Source: Microbacterium sp. Leaf159 | GTDB lineage: Bacteria; Actinomycetota; Actinomycetes; Actinomycetales; Microbacteriaceae | Length of the DNA stretch: 64,000 bases | Reading direction: 5' to 3' | Assembly (NCBI RefSeq): GCF_001423615.1 | Contig: NZ_LMOU01000001.1 | Location: 2,489,347-2,553,346 of the forward strand | Shown here: piece after piece, positions 12,304 to 19,837 of the stretch | How the letters are laid out: every line of letters begins with the position of its first letter | How positions within the stretch are numbered: position 1 is the first letter of the stretch | The notes under the pieces: generated by a model | The model's database searches: none | Told to the model about the DNA's origin: nothing | What the model saw: only the letters and a program-made list of their open reading frames with translations | Translations under genes and position numbers: made by a program

Positions 12304-12319
12304 TGTTTCACGTGAAACA
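12304..12319. promoter_or_regulatory. parS: parS site 2
   Basis: Perfect TGTTTCACGTGAAACA. Confidence 0.97.
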
Positions 12320-12462
12320 GTCTGCGTCTGTCGAGATCGTGGAGTGGCGCTGGATGGTGCCCGGTGAGTGACGCAGGGACAGGCATGCCCGCTGCATCAC
12401 TACTAGGTTGAGGAAGGATCCGGAGGCGCTTCGCTCGCTGCGTCATTGGAGACCCGGGGAAG

Positions 12463-12478
12463 TGTTTCACGTGAAACA
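12463..12478. promoter_or_regulatory. parS: parS site 3
   Basis: Perfect TGTTTCACGTGAAACA, 159 bp after site 2. Confidence 0.97.
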
Positions 12479-12557
12479 CCCATCTCTCCGCACGCCGGCC
12501 CGAATGGTGGAGATCGAGTCGTGTGCGCGAAGCGCAGCAAGTATCTCTGCTCATCGA

Positions 12558-12573
12558 TGTTTCACGTGAAACG
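12558..12573. promoter_or_regulatory. parS: parS site 4
   Basis: TGTTTCACGTGAAACG, 15/16 match, 95 bp after site 3. Confidence 0.95.
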
Positions 12574-12921
12574 ATCCGCGCGCTGCAGGAGATGCGTCTG
12601 CGAAGGTTCCTTGATTGCATGGCCCTTGATGTGGAGTCGTCTCTCCGCGTTGGCACCGTGGCTACCGTCCTTGCGGGGAGATGGAGAGGGCACTGCTGTC
12701 ACCTGTAGGGGATATCGGGGCTGGAGTTGCTGGGGCTATTGGTGTGGCTGTGCTCGGTAGAGGTGTGGGGTGTGAGGTGTGGGGTTGGTGCGGGTTCGGG
12801 GCTGTGGTTGGTGTGTGGAGTCTGTCCCCTGGAAGTTGGTGAGGGGGTGTGCGCGTAGGTTCGTTGGTTTGCAGCGACATTGTGTGGTCGCTTGGAGCTA
12901 GGTGACGGCATAGACCTGCAT

Positions 12922-13009
12922 GGGGCATGGGGCATGGGGCATGGGGCATGGGGCAGGGGACTTGGGGCGTGGGGCTTGGGGCTTGGGGCTTGGGGCTTGG
13001 GGCATGGGG
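12922..13009 (+). repeat. G-rich tandem array, 13 GGGG tracts in 88 nt
   Basis: Thirteen GGGG tracts separated by 2-4 nt loops (mostly CAT or CTT): first GGGGCAT units, then GGGGCTT units. By simple sequence rules this is a strong G-quadruplex candidate on the plus strand (leading-strand sense for the right replichore). It lies between parS clusters in non-coding DNA. Confidence 0.9.
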
Positions 13010-13020
13010 CTTAGAGCCTG

Positions 13021-13145
13021 GGACCTGCTGCTTGTGCTTAGGGACTGGGTCTTTGTGCCGGGGACCTGCTGCTTGGTGCTTAGGGGCTGAGTCTCGGTGC
13101 CGGAGACCTGCTGCTTGGTGCTTGGGGAGTGGGGCTTGGTGCTTG
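13021..13145. repeat. Imperfect direct repeats of about 41 bp
   Basis: Three units begin with [GA]GACCTGCTGCTTG at 13021, 13062 and 13104 (period 41-42 bp). Each continues with a GTGCTTAGGG- or GTGCTTGGGG-like core. They look like diverged higher-order copies grown from the adjacent GGGGCTT array. Confidence 0.75.
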
Positions 13146-13512
13146 GGGGCTGAGGGGATTGGGGGGATGTCGCCTCGGCTTGACCATCCACGCTTGCGCG
13201 GTGGAGGTTTGTGCGGTGGACCTTGAACCTTGGGATTCGCACCTGGGGCGTGAGTGGGGCCGGGACCTTCACCCCGGGGCGTTGGGTTGTGGGCCTGGAT
13301 CCTGTCGGCCTCGGGCCGGTTGACGGGTAGCCGCGTCGGCCCAGTGTCGGTTCGTGTGTTGGCTGGAAGTGTGGACCGTGGCAGTCGGGCCTATGGCTGT
13401 GGCTGTGCCTGTGCGTGATAGGGGGACCGGACGCATGCTCCACACATGGGGCTGGGTTGGTTCTGGGTGGGGGACTGGGCCTTGGAGTCCGGACTCCTAC
13501 ACTCATGAGCGT

Positions 13513-13560
13513 GTGGCTGTGGCTGTGGCTGTGGCTGTGGCTGCGGCTGCGGCTGCGGCT
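13513..13560. repeat. Hexanucleotide tandem repeat (GTGGCT)5(GCGGCT)3
   Basis: Five GTGGCT units followed by three GCGGCT units without interruption. A shorter related run lies at about 13391-13410. Non-coding; no gene reads convincingly through it. Confidence 0.9.
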
Positions 13561-13818
13561 GCGGGTTTGGCCTGTGGCTGGGAGCGGCGGGAAACTGGTG
13601 AGGAAGCAATGCGCTTAGGCGCGATAGAGACTCCCGAGTCAGACCCCCCTTCGGCGATCGGGACGGACGGCTGTGCTTTCAGCCCAGGATTCCTCTCGCC
13701 GGGCACGGTGACCCTCACGGTCGCCGACGACAAGGGCACGAAGCGATGCGGTGGAGGTGGGAGTCATCCTCGAAGCATCATGAGGAGACGAGCCGTGACC
13801 CCTTTCGACCCGCATCGA

Positions 13819-13834
13819 TGTTTCACGTGAAACG
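13819..13834. promoter_or_regulatory. parS: parS site 5
   Basis: TGTTTCACGTGAAACG, 15/16 match, on the far side of the repeat arrays. Confidence 0.95.
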
Positions 13835-14359
13835 CTGAGGTTCTCGGCACATTGGAGCCCCTCCAGGGCCGGGCGTTGTCATCGATAGACGTAGCAGGCA
13901 TCTCTTAGCCGGTTGGGGGAGAGGAAGCCTGGTCACACGGCTAAACTCGACACCTTGCCTTCGTGGCCGACTGCCTCCCGTAGCGGTCTGTCGGCCATCG
14001 GCACGGCAGGGGCGCCAATAGTGCGACGATGTCCCATCGACTCATCTTCTTCAGTTCTCCCACGGGGTGATGAAGCGCATCTCCTGGGGTGAACGGATCG
14101 TGCGTGAAGGATGGAGGGCTCCACATCGATACTCGCCGAGGGGCCGCCTGGGGAAGCCGTGAAAGTGATAGGCATGATTGGGCCGAATCATCGCGTGGCA
14201 GTGATCATCACTCCTATGCCCTCCGACTGACCATCGCGAGCCGCATCTCGTGCAGTAGAAAGCTCGAGCGGGTGGCCGGCGACGGACGCCGGTCTACACT
14301 CGCGCATCGCGCGGGCTCACTCACGCATGACAGGGACCCTGATACCGGGCCAGAAAGCG

Positions 14360-14375
14360 TGTTTCACGTGAAACC
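14360..14375. promoter_or_regulatory. parS: parS site 6
   Basis: TGTTTCACGTGAAACC, 15/16 match. Confidence 0.95.
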
Positions 14376-14478
14376 TGAGGGCTATGTCGGCAGATCGTGA
14401 GTGGGGAGCGGGCGTGGGACTCCGCTTCCACAACCACAGTGACTATCCCGACGGCCCTCCAGGTACGACTCGACGACG

Positions 14479-14494
14479 TGTTTCACGTGAAACA
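14479..14494. promoter_or_regulatory. parS: parS site 7, beside a -10 box
   Basis: Perfect TGTTTCACGTGAAACA, ending 4 bp before a TACCGT -10 box (14499-14504). It therefore lies where the -35 contact and upstream spacer of the next gene's promoter would be. Confidence 0.96.
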
Positions 14495-14498
14495 CGGA

Positions 14499-14504
14499 TA
14501 CCGT
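14499..14504 (+). promoter_or_regulatory. -10 box (TACCGT), leaderless start
   Basis: TACCGT followed by 6 nt and the ATG at 14511. No ribosome site is present, so transcription probably starts at the ATG. Confidence 0.5.
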
Positions 14505-14510
14505 GGACGA

Positions 14511-14954
14511 ATGCCCCGGGTTCTCATCACAGGAATGTCAGGCGTAGGGAAGTCGAGTGTTGTAGCCCTCCTGGGGGAGGGGGGAGTGCCGGCGATCGAC
14601 ACTGACTACGGGAGCTGGAAGACCCAGGACGGCCTGTGGGACGTGGACCGAATGACCGCACTACTTGAAGAATCCGGTGATCTCGTGGTGGCGGGGACCG
14701 TCGAGAACCAAGGCTACTTCTACGATCGCTTCGATCATGTGGTGCTGCTCTCGGCGCCTGAGGCGATCCTCCTCGAGCGCGTACAGGGGCGTGTGACGAA
14801 TCCCTATGGTTCCACGGAGGGGGAGCGAAGCGAGATCCGTGAGAACCTTCGGTCGATCGAGCCCCTTCTGCGCCGAGGCGCAACACTCGAGATCGATGCG
14901 ACAAGGCCGCTCGTCGACGTGGTGGGGGAGATCATGTCGCTCTTGCTCCCGTGA
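14511..14954 (+). CDS. Small P-loop kinase-like protein
   Basis: 147 aa. It opens with a Walker A loop, MPRVLITGMSGVGKSSVVALL (residues 8-16), and continues as a shikimate-kinase / nucleoside-kinase-like fold: ID-TDYGSWK, ENQGYFYDRFDHVVLLSAP and LLERVQGRVTNPYG (lid-like Arg region). The substrate is not known. The ATG at 14511 has a TACCGT -10 6 nt upstream and no ribosome site, fitting a leaderless mRNA. An in-frame extension from 14397 would read through a parS site and is not supported. It sits between parS sites 7 and 8, just before parA. Confidence 0.82.
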   Translation: MPRVLITGMSGVGKSSVVALLGEGGVPAIDTDYGSWKTQDGLWDVDRMTALLEESGDLVVAGTVENQGYFYDRFDHVVLLSAPEAILLERVQGRVTNPYGSTEGERSEIRENLRSIEPLLRRGATLEIDATRPLVDVVGEIMSLLLP

Positions 14955-14955
14955 A

Positions 14956-14971
14956 TGTTCCACGTGAAACA
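14956..14971. promoter_or_regulatory. parS: parS site 8 (variant)
   Basis: TGTTCCACGTGAAACA, 15/16 match with one arm changed (T to C at position 5). It begins 1 bp after the preceding gene's stop. Confidence 0.85.
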
Positions 14972-15055
14972 TGGCGCTCAAGACTGCTCGAACACTGTCC
15001 TACCCGAGAAGCATCCGGAGCACGGCCGACAGTAAGCAACGTCCGCCACAGCGAT

Positions 15056-15061
15056 TAGAGT
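15056..15061 (+). promoter_or_regulatory. Putative parA -10 box (TAGAGT)
   Basis: TAGAGT predicts a transcript start near 15068, a leader of about 18 nt with AAAGGAG (15076-15082), and the parA ATG at 15086. parS site 9 would lie about 20 bp downstream of the start point. Confidence 0.5.
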
Positions 15062-15085
15062 GGAACACGGCCCCGAAAGGAGTGG

Positions 15086-16012
15086 ATGTTTCACGTGAAA
15101 CAGCCCGAAAAGGCATCACCGAAGGACTCCTTCGGGATGGATACGCCGCTCGCGCGGGAACTCGCGGACCTCTCAGCTCGCCGCAGAGTCCTCGAAGCAG
15201 TGAACATCGACTTCAGTGGGGATACCCGCATCCTGACGGTCTCGAACCAGAAGGGTGGGGTCGGCAAGACGACCAGCGCGGTCAACGTCGCATCCGCTCT
15301 CGCTGGCCTCGGTGCGAAGGTGCTCGTCGTCGACCTCGACCCCCAGGGGAATGCCTCCACAGCCCTGGGTGTACCGCACAATGCGGACACCCAGAGCATC
15401 TACGACGTCCTGATTGACGAAGTCCCACTCGCCGAGATCGTGCAGCAGAGCCCCGAGGACGTGAACCTCTTCTGCGCACCGAGCACGATCCACCTCGCCG
15501 GCGCGGAGATCGAGCTCGTGGCTCAGGTCGCACGAGAGCACCGCCTGCGCCGCGCGCTGGAGGAGTACCTGGTCGACAATCCGATGGACTTCGTGATCAT
15601 CGACTGCCCGCCCTCGCTCGGTCTGCTCACGATCAACGCGTTCACCGCGGCGAACGAGGTCTTCATCCCTATCCAGTGCGAGTACTACGCACTGGAGGGA
15701 CTGAGCCAGCTCCTCGGCAGCATCCAGATGATCCAGAAGCACCTGAATCCGGGGCTTCATCTGTCGACGATCCTCTTGACGATGTTCGACGGACGCACGC
15801 GGCTTGCTCAGCAGGTCGCTGACGAGGTCCGCACCCACTTCCCCGATCAGGTGCTCGACACCGTTATCCCGCGCTCCGTGCGGGTGTCGGAAGCGCCGAG
15901 TTTCGGTCAGACCGTGATCGCCTACGATGGGCAATCCGCCGGCGCTGTCGCCTACCGCGAGGCCGCCGTCGAGATCGCGTCGCGCACCGCGGCGCAGAGC
16001 AAGGAGAAATGA
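15086..16012 (+). CDS. parA: Chromosome partitioning ATPase ParA
   Basis: Walker-type ATPase that forms dynamic dimers on DNA and moves ParB-parS complexes; 308 aa. After a variable N-terminus (MFHVKQPEKASPKDS) comes RILTVSNQKGGVGKTTSAVNVASALA, the deviant Walker A with signature Lys. It is followed by VLVVDLDPQGNASTALG and VIIDCPPSLGLLTINAF (Walker B). The start is chosen from AAAGGAG 3 nt before the ATG. The first six codons are a perfect parS site. The stop overlaps the parB start region (ATGATG). Confidence 0.97.
   Translation: MFHVKQPEKASPKDSFGMDTPLARELADLSARRRVLEAVNIDFSGDTRILTVSNQKGGVGKTTSAVNVASALAGLGAKVLVVDLDPQGNASTALGVPHNADTQSIYDVLIDEVPLAEIVQQSPEDVNLFCAPSTIHLAGAEIELVAQVAREHRLRRALEEYLVDNPMDFVIIDCPPSLGLLTINAFTAANEVFIPIQCEYYALEGLSQLLGSIQMIQKHLNPGLHLSTILLTMFDGRTRLAQQVADEVRTHFPDQVLDTVIPRSVRVSEAPSFGQTVIAYDGQSAGAVAYREAAVEIASRTAAQSKEK
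15087..15102. promoter_or_regulatory. parS: parS site 9, inside the parA start
   Basis: Perfect TGTTTCACGTGAAACA beginning at the second base of the parA ATG; it encodes MFHVKQ. ParB bound here would sit on the 5' end of the parAB transcription unit. Confidence 0.97.
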
Positions 16013-16977
16013 TGGCGAAGCGCACTGGACTGGGCCGGGGCATCGGTGCCCTCATCCCCACCGCTGATCAGTCCGAGCGTCCCGTGGATGTCTTCTTCCC
16101 CGGCGCGAACCTGCGTCCGGCGACGGAGCAGACCAGCGATCAGCCCGCTGCAGAAGAGCTCGAGGTGGTCCCCGGCATCCACCTGATCCAGATCGACCCG
16201 CAGAAGATCATCCCGAACCCCCGGCAGCCGCGCACGCACTTCAACCCTGAAGACCTCGCTGAGCTCGTGCACAGCGTCCGGGAGTTCGGCGTGCTGCAGC
16301 CCGTCGTCGTCCGCAAGAACAGCGACGGCGAGTACGAGCTCATCATGGGGGAGCGGCGTACCCGTGCCGCTCGTGAGGCGGGCCTGGCAGCCATCCCCGC
16401 CGTCGTCCGTGAGACAGCCGATGAAGACCTCCTGCGCGACGCCCTTCTCGAGAACCTGCACCGCTCGGAGCTGAATCCTCTCGAGGAGGCATCCGCCTAC
16501 CAGCAGCTGCTCGAGGACTTCGGGATCACTCAGGAGGAGCTCGCGACGCGCATCGGACGCTCCCGTCCGCAGATCAGCAACACGATCCGTCTGCTGAAGC
16601 TGCCTGTTCCCGTGCAGCAGCGCGTGGCTGCAGGAGTGCTGACGGCCGGTCACGCTCGAGCGATCCTCAGCCTCGACACCCCCGAGGCGATGCAGCGCCT
16701 CGCCGACAAGGTCGTCAACGAGGACCTCTCGGTGCGCGCGACCGAGGTCGCGGCGAAGACCGAGCCGGCCGCTCCCGGCCGCACGGCGAAGCCCACCCCC
16801 GGAGCCCGTCGCGCCTACCTCGACGAGGTGGCCGGCAATCTCGGCGACCGTCTGAACACACGCGTCAAGGTCTCACTCGGTGCGCGCAAAGGCCAGGTCA
16901 TCATTGATTTCGCTTCGATCCAGGATCTGAACCGCATTCTCGAGGAGATCGGGCAATCGGGCTACGGATCGGCGTGA
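16012..16977 (+). CDS. parB: Chromosome partitioning protein ParB
   Basis: CTP-dependent DNA clamp that loads at parS and spreads; 321 aa. It has the N-terminal ParA-contacting sequence (MAKRTGLGRGIGALIP), and the CTPase/arginine patch GERRTRAAREAGLAAIPAVV with ENLHRSELNPLEEASAYQQL. The HTH parS-binding domain (TQEELATRIGRSRPQISNTIRLLKLP) is followed by a C-terminal dimerisation domain. Two ATG codons (16009, 16012) follow AAGGAGAA; the second has better spacing. It overlaps the parA stop. Confidence 0.97.
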   Translation: MAKRTGLGRGIGALIPTADQSERPVDVFFPGANLRPATEQTSDQPAAEELEVVPGIHLIQIDPQKIIPNPRQPRTHFNPEDLAELVHSVREFGVLQPVVVRKNSDGEYELIMGERRTRAAREAGLAAIPAVVRETADEDLLRDALLENLHRSELNPLEEASAYQQLLEDFGITQEELATRIGRSRPQISNTIRLLKLPVPVQQRVAAGVLTAGHARAILSLDTPEAMQRLADKVVNEDLSVRATEVAAKTEPAAPGRTAKPTPGARRAYLDEVAGNLGDRLNTRVKVSLGARKGQVIIDFASIQDLNRILEEIGQSGYGSA

Positions 16978-17004
16978 TTCCGCCTCGTCGCGACTGAGCG
17001 GTCG

Positions 17005-17010
17005 TAGACT
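17005..17010 (+). promoter_or_regulatory. Putative -10 box of the sugar transporter gene (TAGACT)
   Basis: TAGACT 29 nt before the ATG at 17040. A leader with GAGAGGG before the start fits. No clear -35. Confidence 0.35.
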
Positions 17011-17039
17011 CGCGGCATCGCGACGATGAGAGGGATGCC

Positions 17040-18488
17040 ATGTCCAAGCCACTGAATCCAGAGGGTGTCCGTCGCCGAGTCATAGCGGTCAGCATCGCCG
17101 CCGCGCTCGGTGGCTTCCTGTTCGGCTTCGACACGGCGGTGATCAACGGAGCGGTCGATGCTCTCGCGGGCACCGTCTCAGGTTTCGACCTCGGAGTCGG
17201 CCTCAAGGGCTTCGCGGTCTCATCGGCGCTCATCGGCTGTGCGGTGGGCGCCTGGTTCGCGGGCCCGATCGCGAACAAACGCGGTCGCATCCCGGTGATG
17301 GTCGTCGCGGCGGCGATGTTCTTCATCTCGGCCATCGGCTCGGGCCTGGCCTTCAGCGTGGTCGATCTCATCATCTGGCGTGTGATCGGCGGACTCGGCG
17401 TCGGTGCAGCATCCGTCATCGCCCCCGCGTACATCGCGGAGGTCTCACCGGCGGCGATCAGAGGCCGCCTCGGCTCACTGCAACAGCTCGCCATCGTCAC
17501 CGGTATCTTCGCGGCTCTGCTGTCGGATGCCCTGCTCGCCAACCTCGCCGGAGCAGCCGATCAGCCGCTGTGGGGCCTCACCGCCTGGCGATGGATGTTC
17601 ATGGTCGCTGCCATCCCCGCTCTCGTCTACGGGCTCATGTCTCTGAGGCTCCCCGAGTCTCCGAGGTACCTGGTGCGAAAAGGAGACATGAAACGCGCCG
17701 CAGAGGTGCTGGAGACTGTCACGGGTGCCGTCGATGTCGATGCGAAGATCAAGGAGATCACGAGCACGATCGACACGGAGCGCAAGGAGTCGCTGCGCGA
17801 CCTCCGCGGCAGCCGTCTGGGCCTGAAGCCGATCGTCTGGGTCGGCATCCTGCTGTCGGTGTTCCAGCAGTTCGTCGGCATCAACGTGATCTTCTACTAC
17901 TCGACGACGCTCTGGCAGTCCGTCGGTTTCGATGAGTCGAGCGCGCTGCTGACCTCCGTCATCACCTCGGTGACGAACATCGTGGTCACGATCGTGGCGA
18001 TTCTGCTCGTCGACAAGATCGGCCGGCGCATCATGCTGCTCGTCGGATCTGTGGGCATGACCGTGACGCTCGGCCTGATGGCGCTGGCGTTCTCGTTCGG
18101 CACGTTGGATGCCGAGGGCACAGCCACGCTCCCCGATCCCTGGGCCACCGTGGCGCTGATCTGCGCGAACGGCTTCGTGGTGTTCTTCGGAGCGACCTGG
18201 GGCCCGCTCGTCTGGGTGCTTCTGGGAGAGATCTTCCCGAACTCGATCCGTGCGGGAGCCCTCGCGGTCGCTGCTGCGGCGCAGTGGGCGGCGAACTTCT
18301 TCATCTCGACGACGTTCCCGATCTTCGCCGACATCGGCCTCACTTTCGCCTACGGCTTCTACGCGTTCTTCGCGCTGCTGTCGTTCTTCTTCGTCTACTT
18401 CAAGGTTCCCGAGACCAAGGGCAAGGAGCTCGAGGAGATGACGGACGAGCTGAAGGTGGAGCGCCGAGGCACCCGCAAGGCCACGTAG
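17040..18488 (+). CDS. Sugar porter family MFS transporter
   Basis: Twelve-segment major facilitator, 482 aa, of the XylE/GlcP/GLUT-like sugar:H+ symporter family. Family signatures seen: GGFLFGFDTAVINGAV in segment 1, RVIGGLGVGAASVIAPAYIAEVSPA, RLPESPRYLV before the central loop, QQFVGINVIFYYSTTLWQ in segment 7 (sugar-binding QQ/N region), DKIGRR between segments 8 and 9, and the terminal VPETKGKELEE. The specific sugar cannot be told from sequence. It stands alone with its own promoter 60 bp after parB. Its TAG stop forms part of the next gene's -10 box. Confidence 0.93.
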   Translation: MSKPLNPEGVRRRVIAVSIAAALGGFLFGFDTAVINGAVDALAGTVSGFDLGVGLKGFAVSSALIGCAVGAWFAGPIANKRGRIPVMVVAAAMFFISAIGSGLAFSVVDLIIWRVIGGLGVGAASVIAPAYIAEVSPAAIRGRLGSLQQLAIVTGIFAALLSDALLANLAGAADQPLWGLTAWRWMFMVAAIPALVYGLMSLRLPESPRYLVRKGDMKRAAEVLETVTGAVDVDAKIKEITSTIDTERKESLRDLRGSRLGLKPIVWVGILLSVFQQFVGINVIFYYSTTLWQSVGFDESSALLTSVITSVTNIVVTIVAILLVDKIGRRIMLLVGSVGMTVTLGLMALAFSFGTLDAEGTATLPDPWATVALICANGFVVFFGATWGPLVWVLLGEIFPNSIRAGALAVAAAAQWAANFFISTTFPIFADIGLTFAYGFYAFFALLSFFFVYFKVPETKGKELEEMTDELKVERRGTRKAT

Positions 18489-18491
18489 GCT
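18486..18491 (+). promoter_or_regulatory. -10 box (TAGGCT) overlapping the transporter stop codon
   Basis: TAGGCT, then 6 nt, then ATG at 18498. The first three bases are the TAG stop of the preceding gene. No ribosome site; a leaderless transcript is likely. Confidence 0.5.
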
Positions 18492-18497
18492 GGAAGC

Positions 18498-18833
18498 ATG
18501 ACCGAGTCCGTTCCCCGTCGCGCCAGCCTGGAAGTGCTGCGAGCAGAGGCGTCGGACGAGATCGCGGTGCTCATTCAGGAGCGTCTTCTCAGCGGAGAGG
18601 ATCCCTGGGAGTTCATGGAGGAGCTGCCGAGCGTCGACGAGCTCGTGGTGTACCTGCTGAGGGCAGACAACATCACCGCGAACGACGGTGTGCGGCCCAA
18701 CGCGGCTCGTCATTACCGGGTGCTGCGCCAGATCGCTCTGGAGTACCCCGAGCTCACACCGGCCGTGTGGGGCCTGCTTGACGAGAAGCAGCGCCACCGC
18801 CGCTGGGACCCCACGGTCGCCGACGCATCCTGA
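18498..18833 (+). CDS. Small conserved-looking protein of unknown function
   Basis: 111 aa, no signal peptide or membrane segment. It is acidic and helical in appearance: VLRAEASDEIAVLIQERLLSGEDPWEFMEELPSVDELVVYLLRADNIT, then NAARHYRVLRQIALEYPELTPAVWGLLDEKQRHRRWDP. I do not recognise a family. Coding character is supported by the leaderless promoter and by GC-rich third codon positions. It ends 13 bp before the GrpB-family start. Confidence 0.75.
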   Translation: MTESVPRRASLEVLRAEASDEIAVLIQERLLSGEDPWEFMEELPSVDELVVYLLRADNITANDGVRPNAARHYRVLRQIALEYPELTPAVWGLLDEKQRHRRWDPTVADAS

Positions 18834-18846
18834 GGATTCCGTCGCG

Positions 18847-19374
18847 ATGCCGAGGATGCTCCTCACCTACGATCCCGCCTGGGCGGGTCAGTTCACGCGC
18901 ATCGCCTCGGAGATCGGCACTCTGACGGATGCCGACTGGCAGATCGAGCACATCGGATCGACCGCGGTCCCGGGGATGCGGGCGAAGCCCATCATCGACC
19001 TGGCCATCAGGATCCAGGACCTCCAGGACTTCGATGCGTACCTGCCCGCGCTGGAGGCCGGAGGATGGCGACGGGGGAGTGCGGTGCGCACGCATCCCGT
19101 CATGATCCGCGAGACCGACGGTGTCCGCACCGCGATCGCGCACTTCTTCGTCGCGGAGGACTGGGATGCGGCGAACCAGCGCATCCTCAGGGACTGGCTG
19201 CTCGCACACCCGGATGATGCGGATAGGTACTCGCATGCGAAGTGCGACGCTGTGGCGGCCGCGGCGCACGGGCAGTCGACGTACAACGCCGCGAAGACGC
19301 CGGCGATCCAGGAGATCGTCGACCGCGCTCGCGCGGCCCGGGGATTGCCCTCGGTGCCCGTGTACGACAAGTAG
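18847..19374 (+). CDS. GrpB family protein (UPF0157)
   Basis: 175 aa member of the GrpB/UPF0157 family of the nucleotidyltransferase superfamily. The family core is YDPAWAGQFTRIASEI, then QIEHIGSTAVPGMRAKPIIDLAIRI, with the HIGSTAVPG and K-P-ID-D motif, and later HFFVAEDW and FRDWL-like RDWLLAHPDDADRYSHAK. Biochemical function is poorly known; it is sometimes found fused to dephospho-CoA kinase. The ATG at 18847 is 13 bp after the preceding stop, so it is probably co-transcribed. Confidence 0.88.
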   Translation: MPRMLLTYDPAWAGQFTRIASEIGTLTDADWQIEHIGSTAVPGMRAKPIIDLAIRIQDLQDFDAYLPALEAGGWRRGSAVRTHPVMIRETDGVRTAIAHFFVAEDWDAANQRILRDWLLAHPDDADRYSHAKCDAVAAAAHGQSTYNAAKTPAIQEIVDRARAARGLPSVPVYDK

Positions 19375-19402
19375 TCTCGGCGGCGGGACGGAACGGACAC
19401 AG

Positions 19403-19434
19403 AAAAGGCCGCCACCTCCGAAGAGGTGACGGCC
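19403..19434 (-). terminator. trxA terminator
   Basis: On the minus strand a GGCCG-x2-ACCTC stem with a TTCG loop closes on GAGGT-x2-CGGCC (19407-19434) and is followed by TTTT (19403-19406). It lies 13 bp after the trxA stop and between convergent genes. Confidence 0.75.
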
Positions 19435-19446
19435 CTGAAGTCCTGA

Positions 19447-19770
19447 TCAGCCGATGAAGGCTGCGAGGTCCTGCTCGAGGGCGGGCTTCGGCTTGGCGCC
19501 GATGATGGTCGTCTTGACCTCACCGCCCTGGAACACCTTCATCGCGGGGATGGAGGTGATCTGGTACTTCATCGCCAGCTGCGGGTTCTCGTCCACGTTC
19601 AGCTTGAGGATGGTGATCTTGTCGGGGTTGTCCGCCTGGATCTGGTCCAGAACGGGGGCGACCATGCGACACGGTCCGCACCACTCGGCCCAGAAGTCCA
19701 CGAGGACGGGACCTTCGGCCTGCAGAACGTCCTGCTCCCAGGTCGCCTGGCTCGTAGCCTTTGCACTCAT
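19447..19770 (-). CDS. trxA: Thioredoxin
   Basis: Cytosolic disulfide reductant, 107 aa, single thioredoxin domain. The active site is WAEWCGPCRMVAPVLDQI (Cys-Gly-Pro-Cys), followed by KLNVDENPQLAMKYQITSIPAMKVF with the conserved cis-Pro (SIP). It ends LAAFIG. The gene follows trxB by 67 bp on the same strand, forming the usual reductase-thioredoxin pair. A terminator lies directly downstream. Confidence 0.97.
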   Translation of the reverse strand: MSAKATSQATWEQDVLQAEGPVLVDFWAEWCGPCRMVAPVLDQIQADNPDKITILKLNVDENPQLAMKYQITSIPAMKVFQGGEVKTTIIGAKPKPALEQDLAAFIG

Positions 19771-19837
19771 CAGAGTTCTCCTTGATTCGAGGTTCGCCTG
19801 CTACAACAGCGGGCGAGGTGAAACTGTTCCCGACCGC

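Larger units (their letters stand above)
11841..14510. other. 2.7-kb non-coding parS region (putative centromere)
   Basis: No open frame here has a plausible product. The frames on both strands are low-complexity or mutually overlapping and lack ribosome sites. The interval contains seven parS sites (12054, 12304, 12463, 12558, 13819, 14360, 14479), the G-rich array at 12922-13009, about 41-bp imperfect repeats at 13021-13145 and hexanucleotide repeats at 13513-13560. A small hairpin CCGCAC-GAA-GTGCGG lies at 11935-11949 after rsmG. From about 12700 to 13600 the plus strand is strongly enriched in G and T. Two more parS sites follow in and beside parA. Confidence 0.8.

Noticed and set aside
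12898..13506. Pro/Ser-rich open frame through the G-rich repeats
   Set aside because: Translation is purely repeat-derived (PMPHAPC and PKPQAP units), no ribosome site or promoter, overlapped by equally open frames in other phases.
14397..14510. N-terminal extension of the P-loop kinase-like protein
   Set aside because: It would translate a parS site and the -10 box; the Walker A motif sits at the usual distance from the ATG at 14511.
11841..15085. CRISPR array in the repeat-rich region
   Set aside because: Repeats are short, G-rich and contiguous without unique spacers of constant length, and no cas genes are present.
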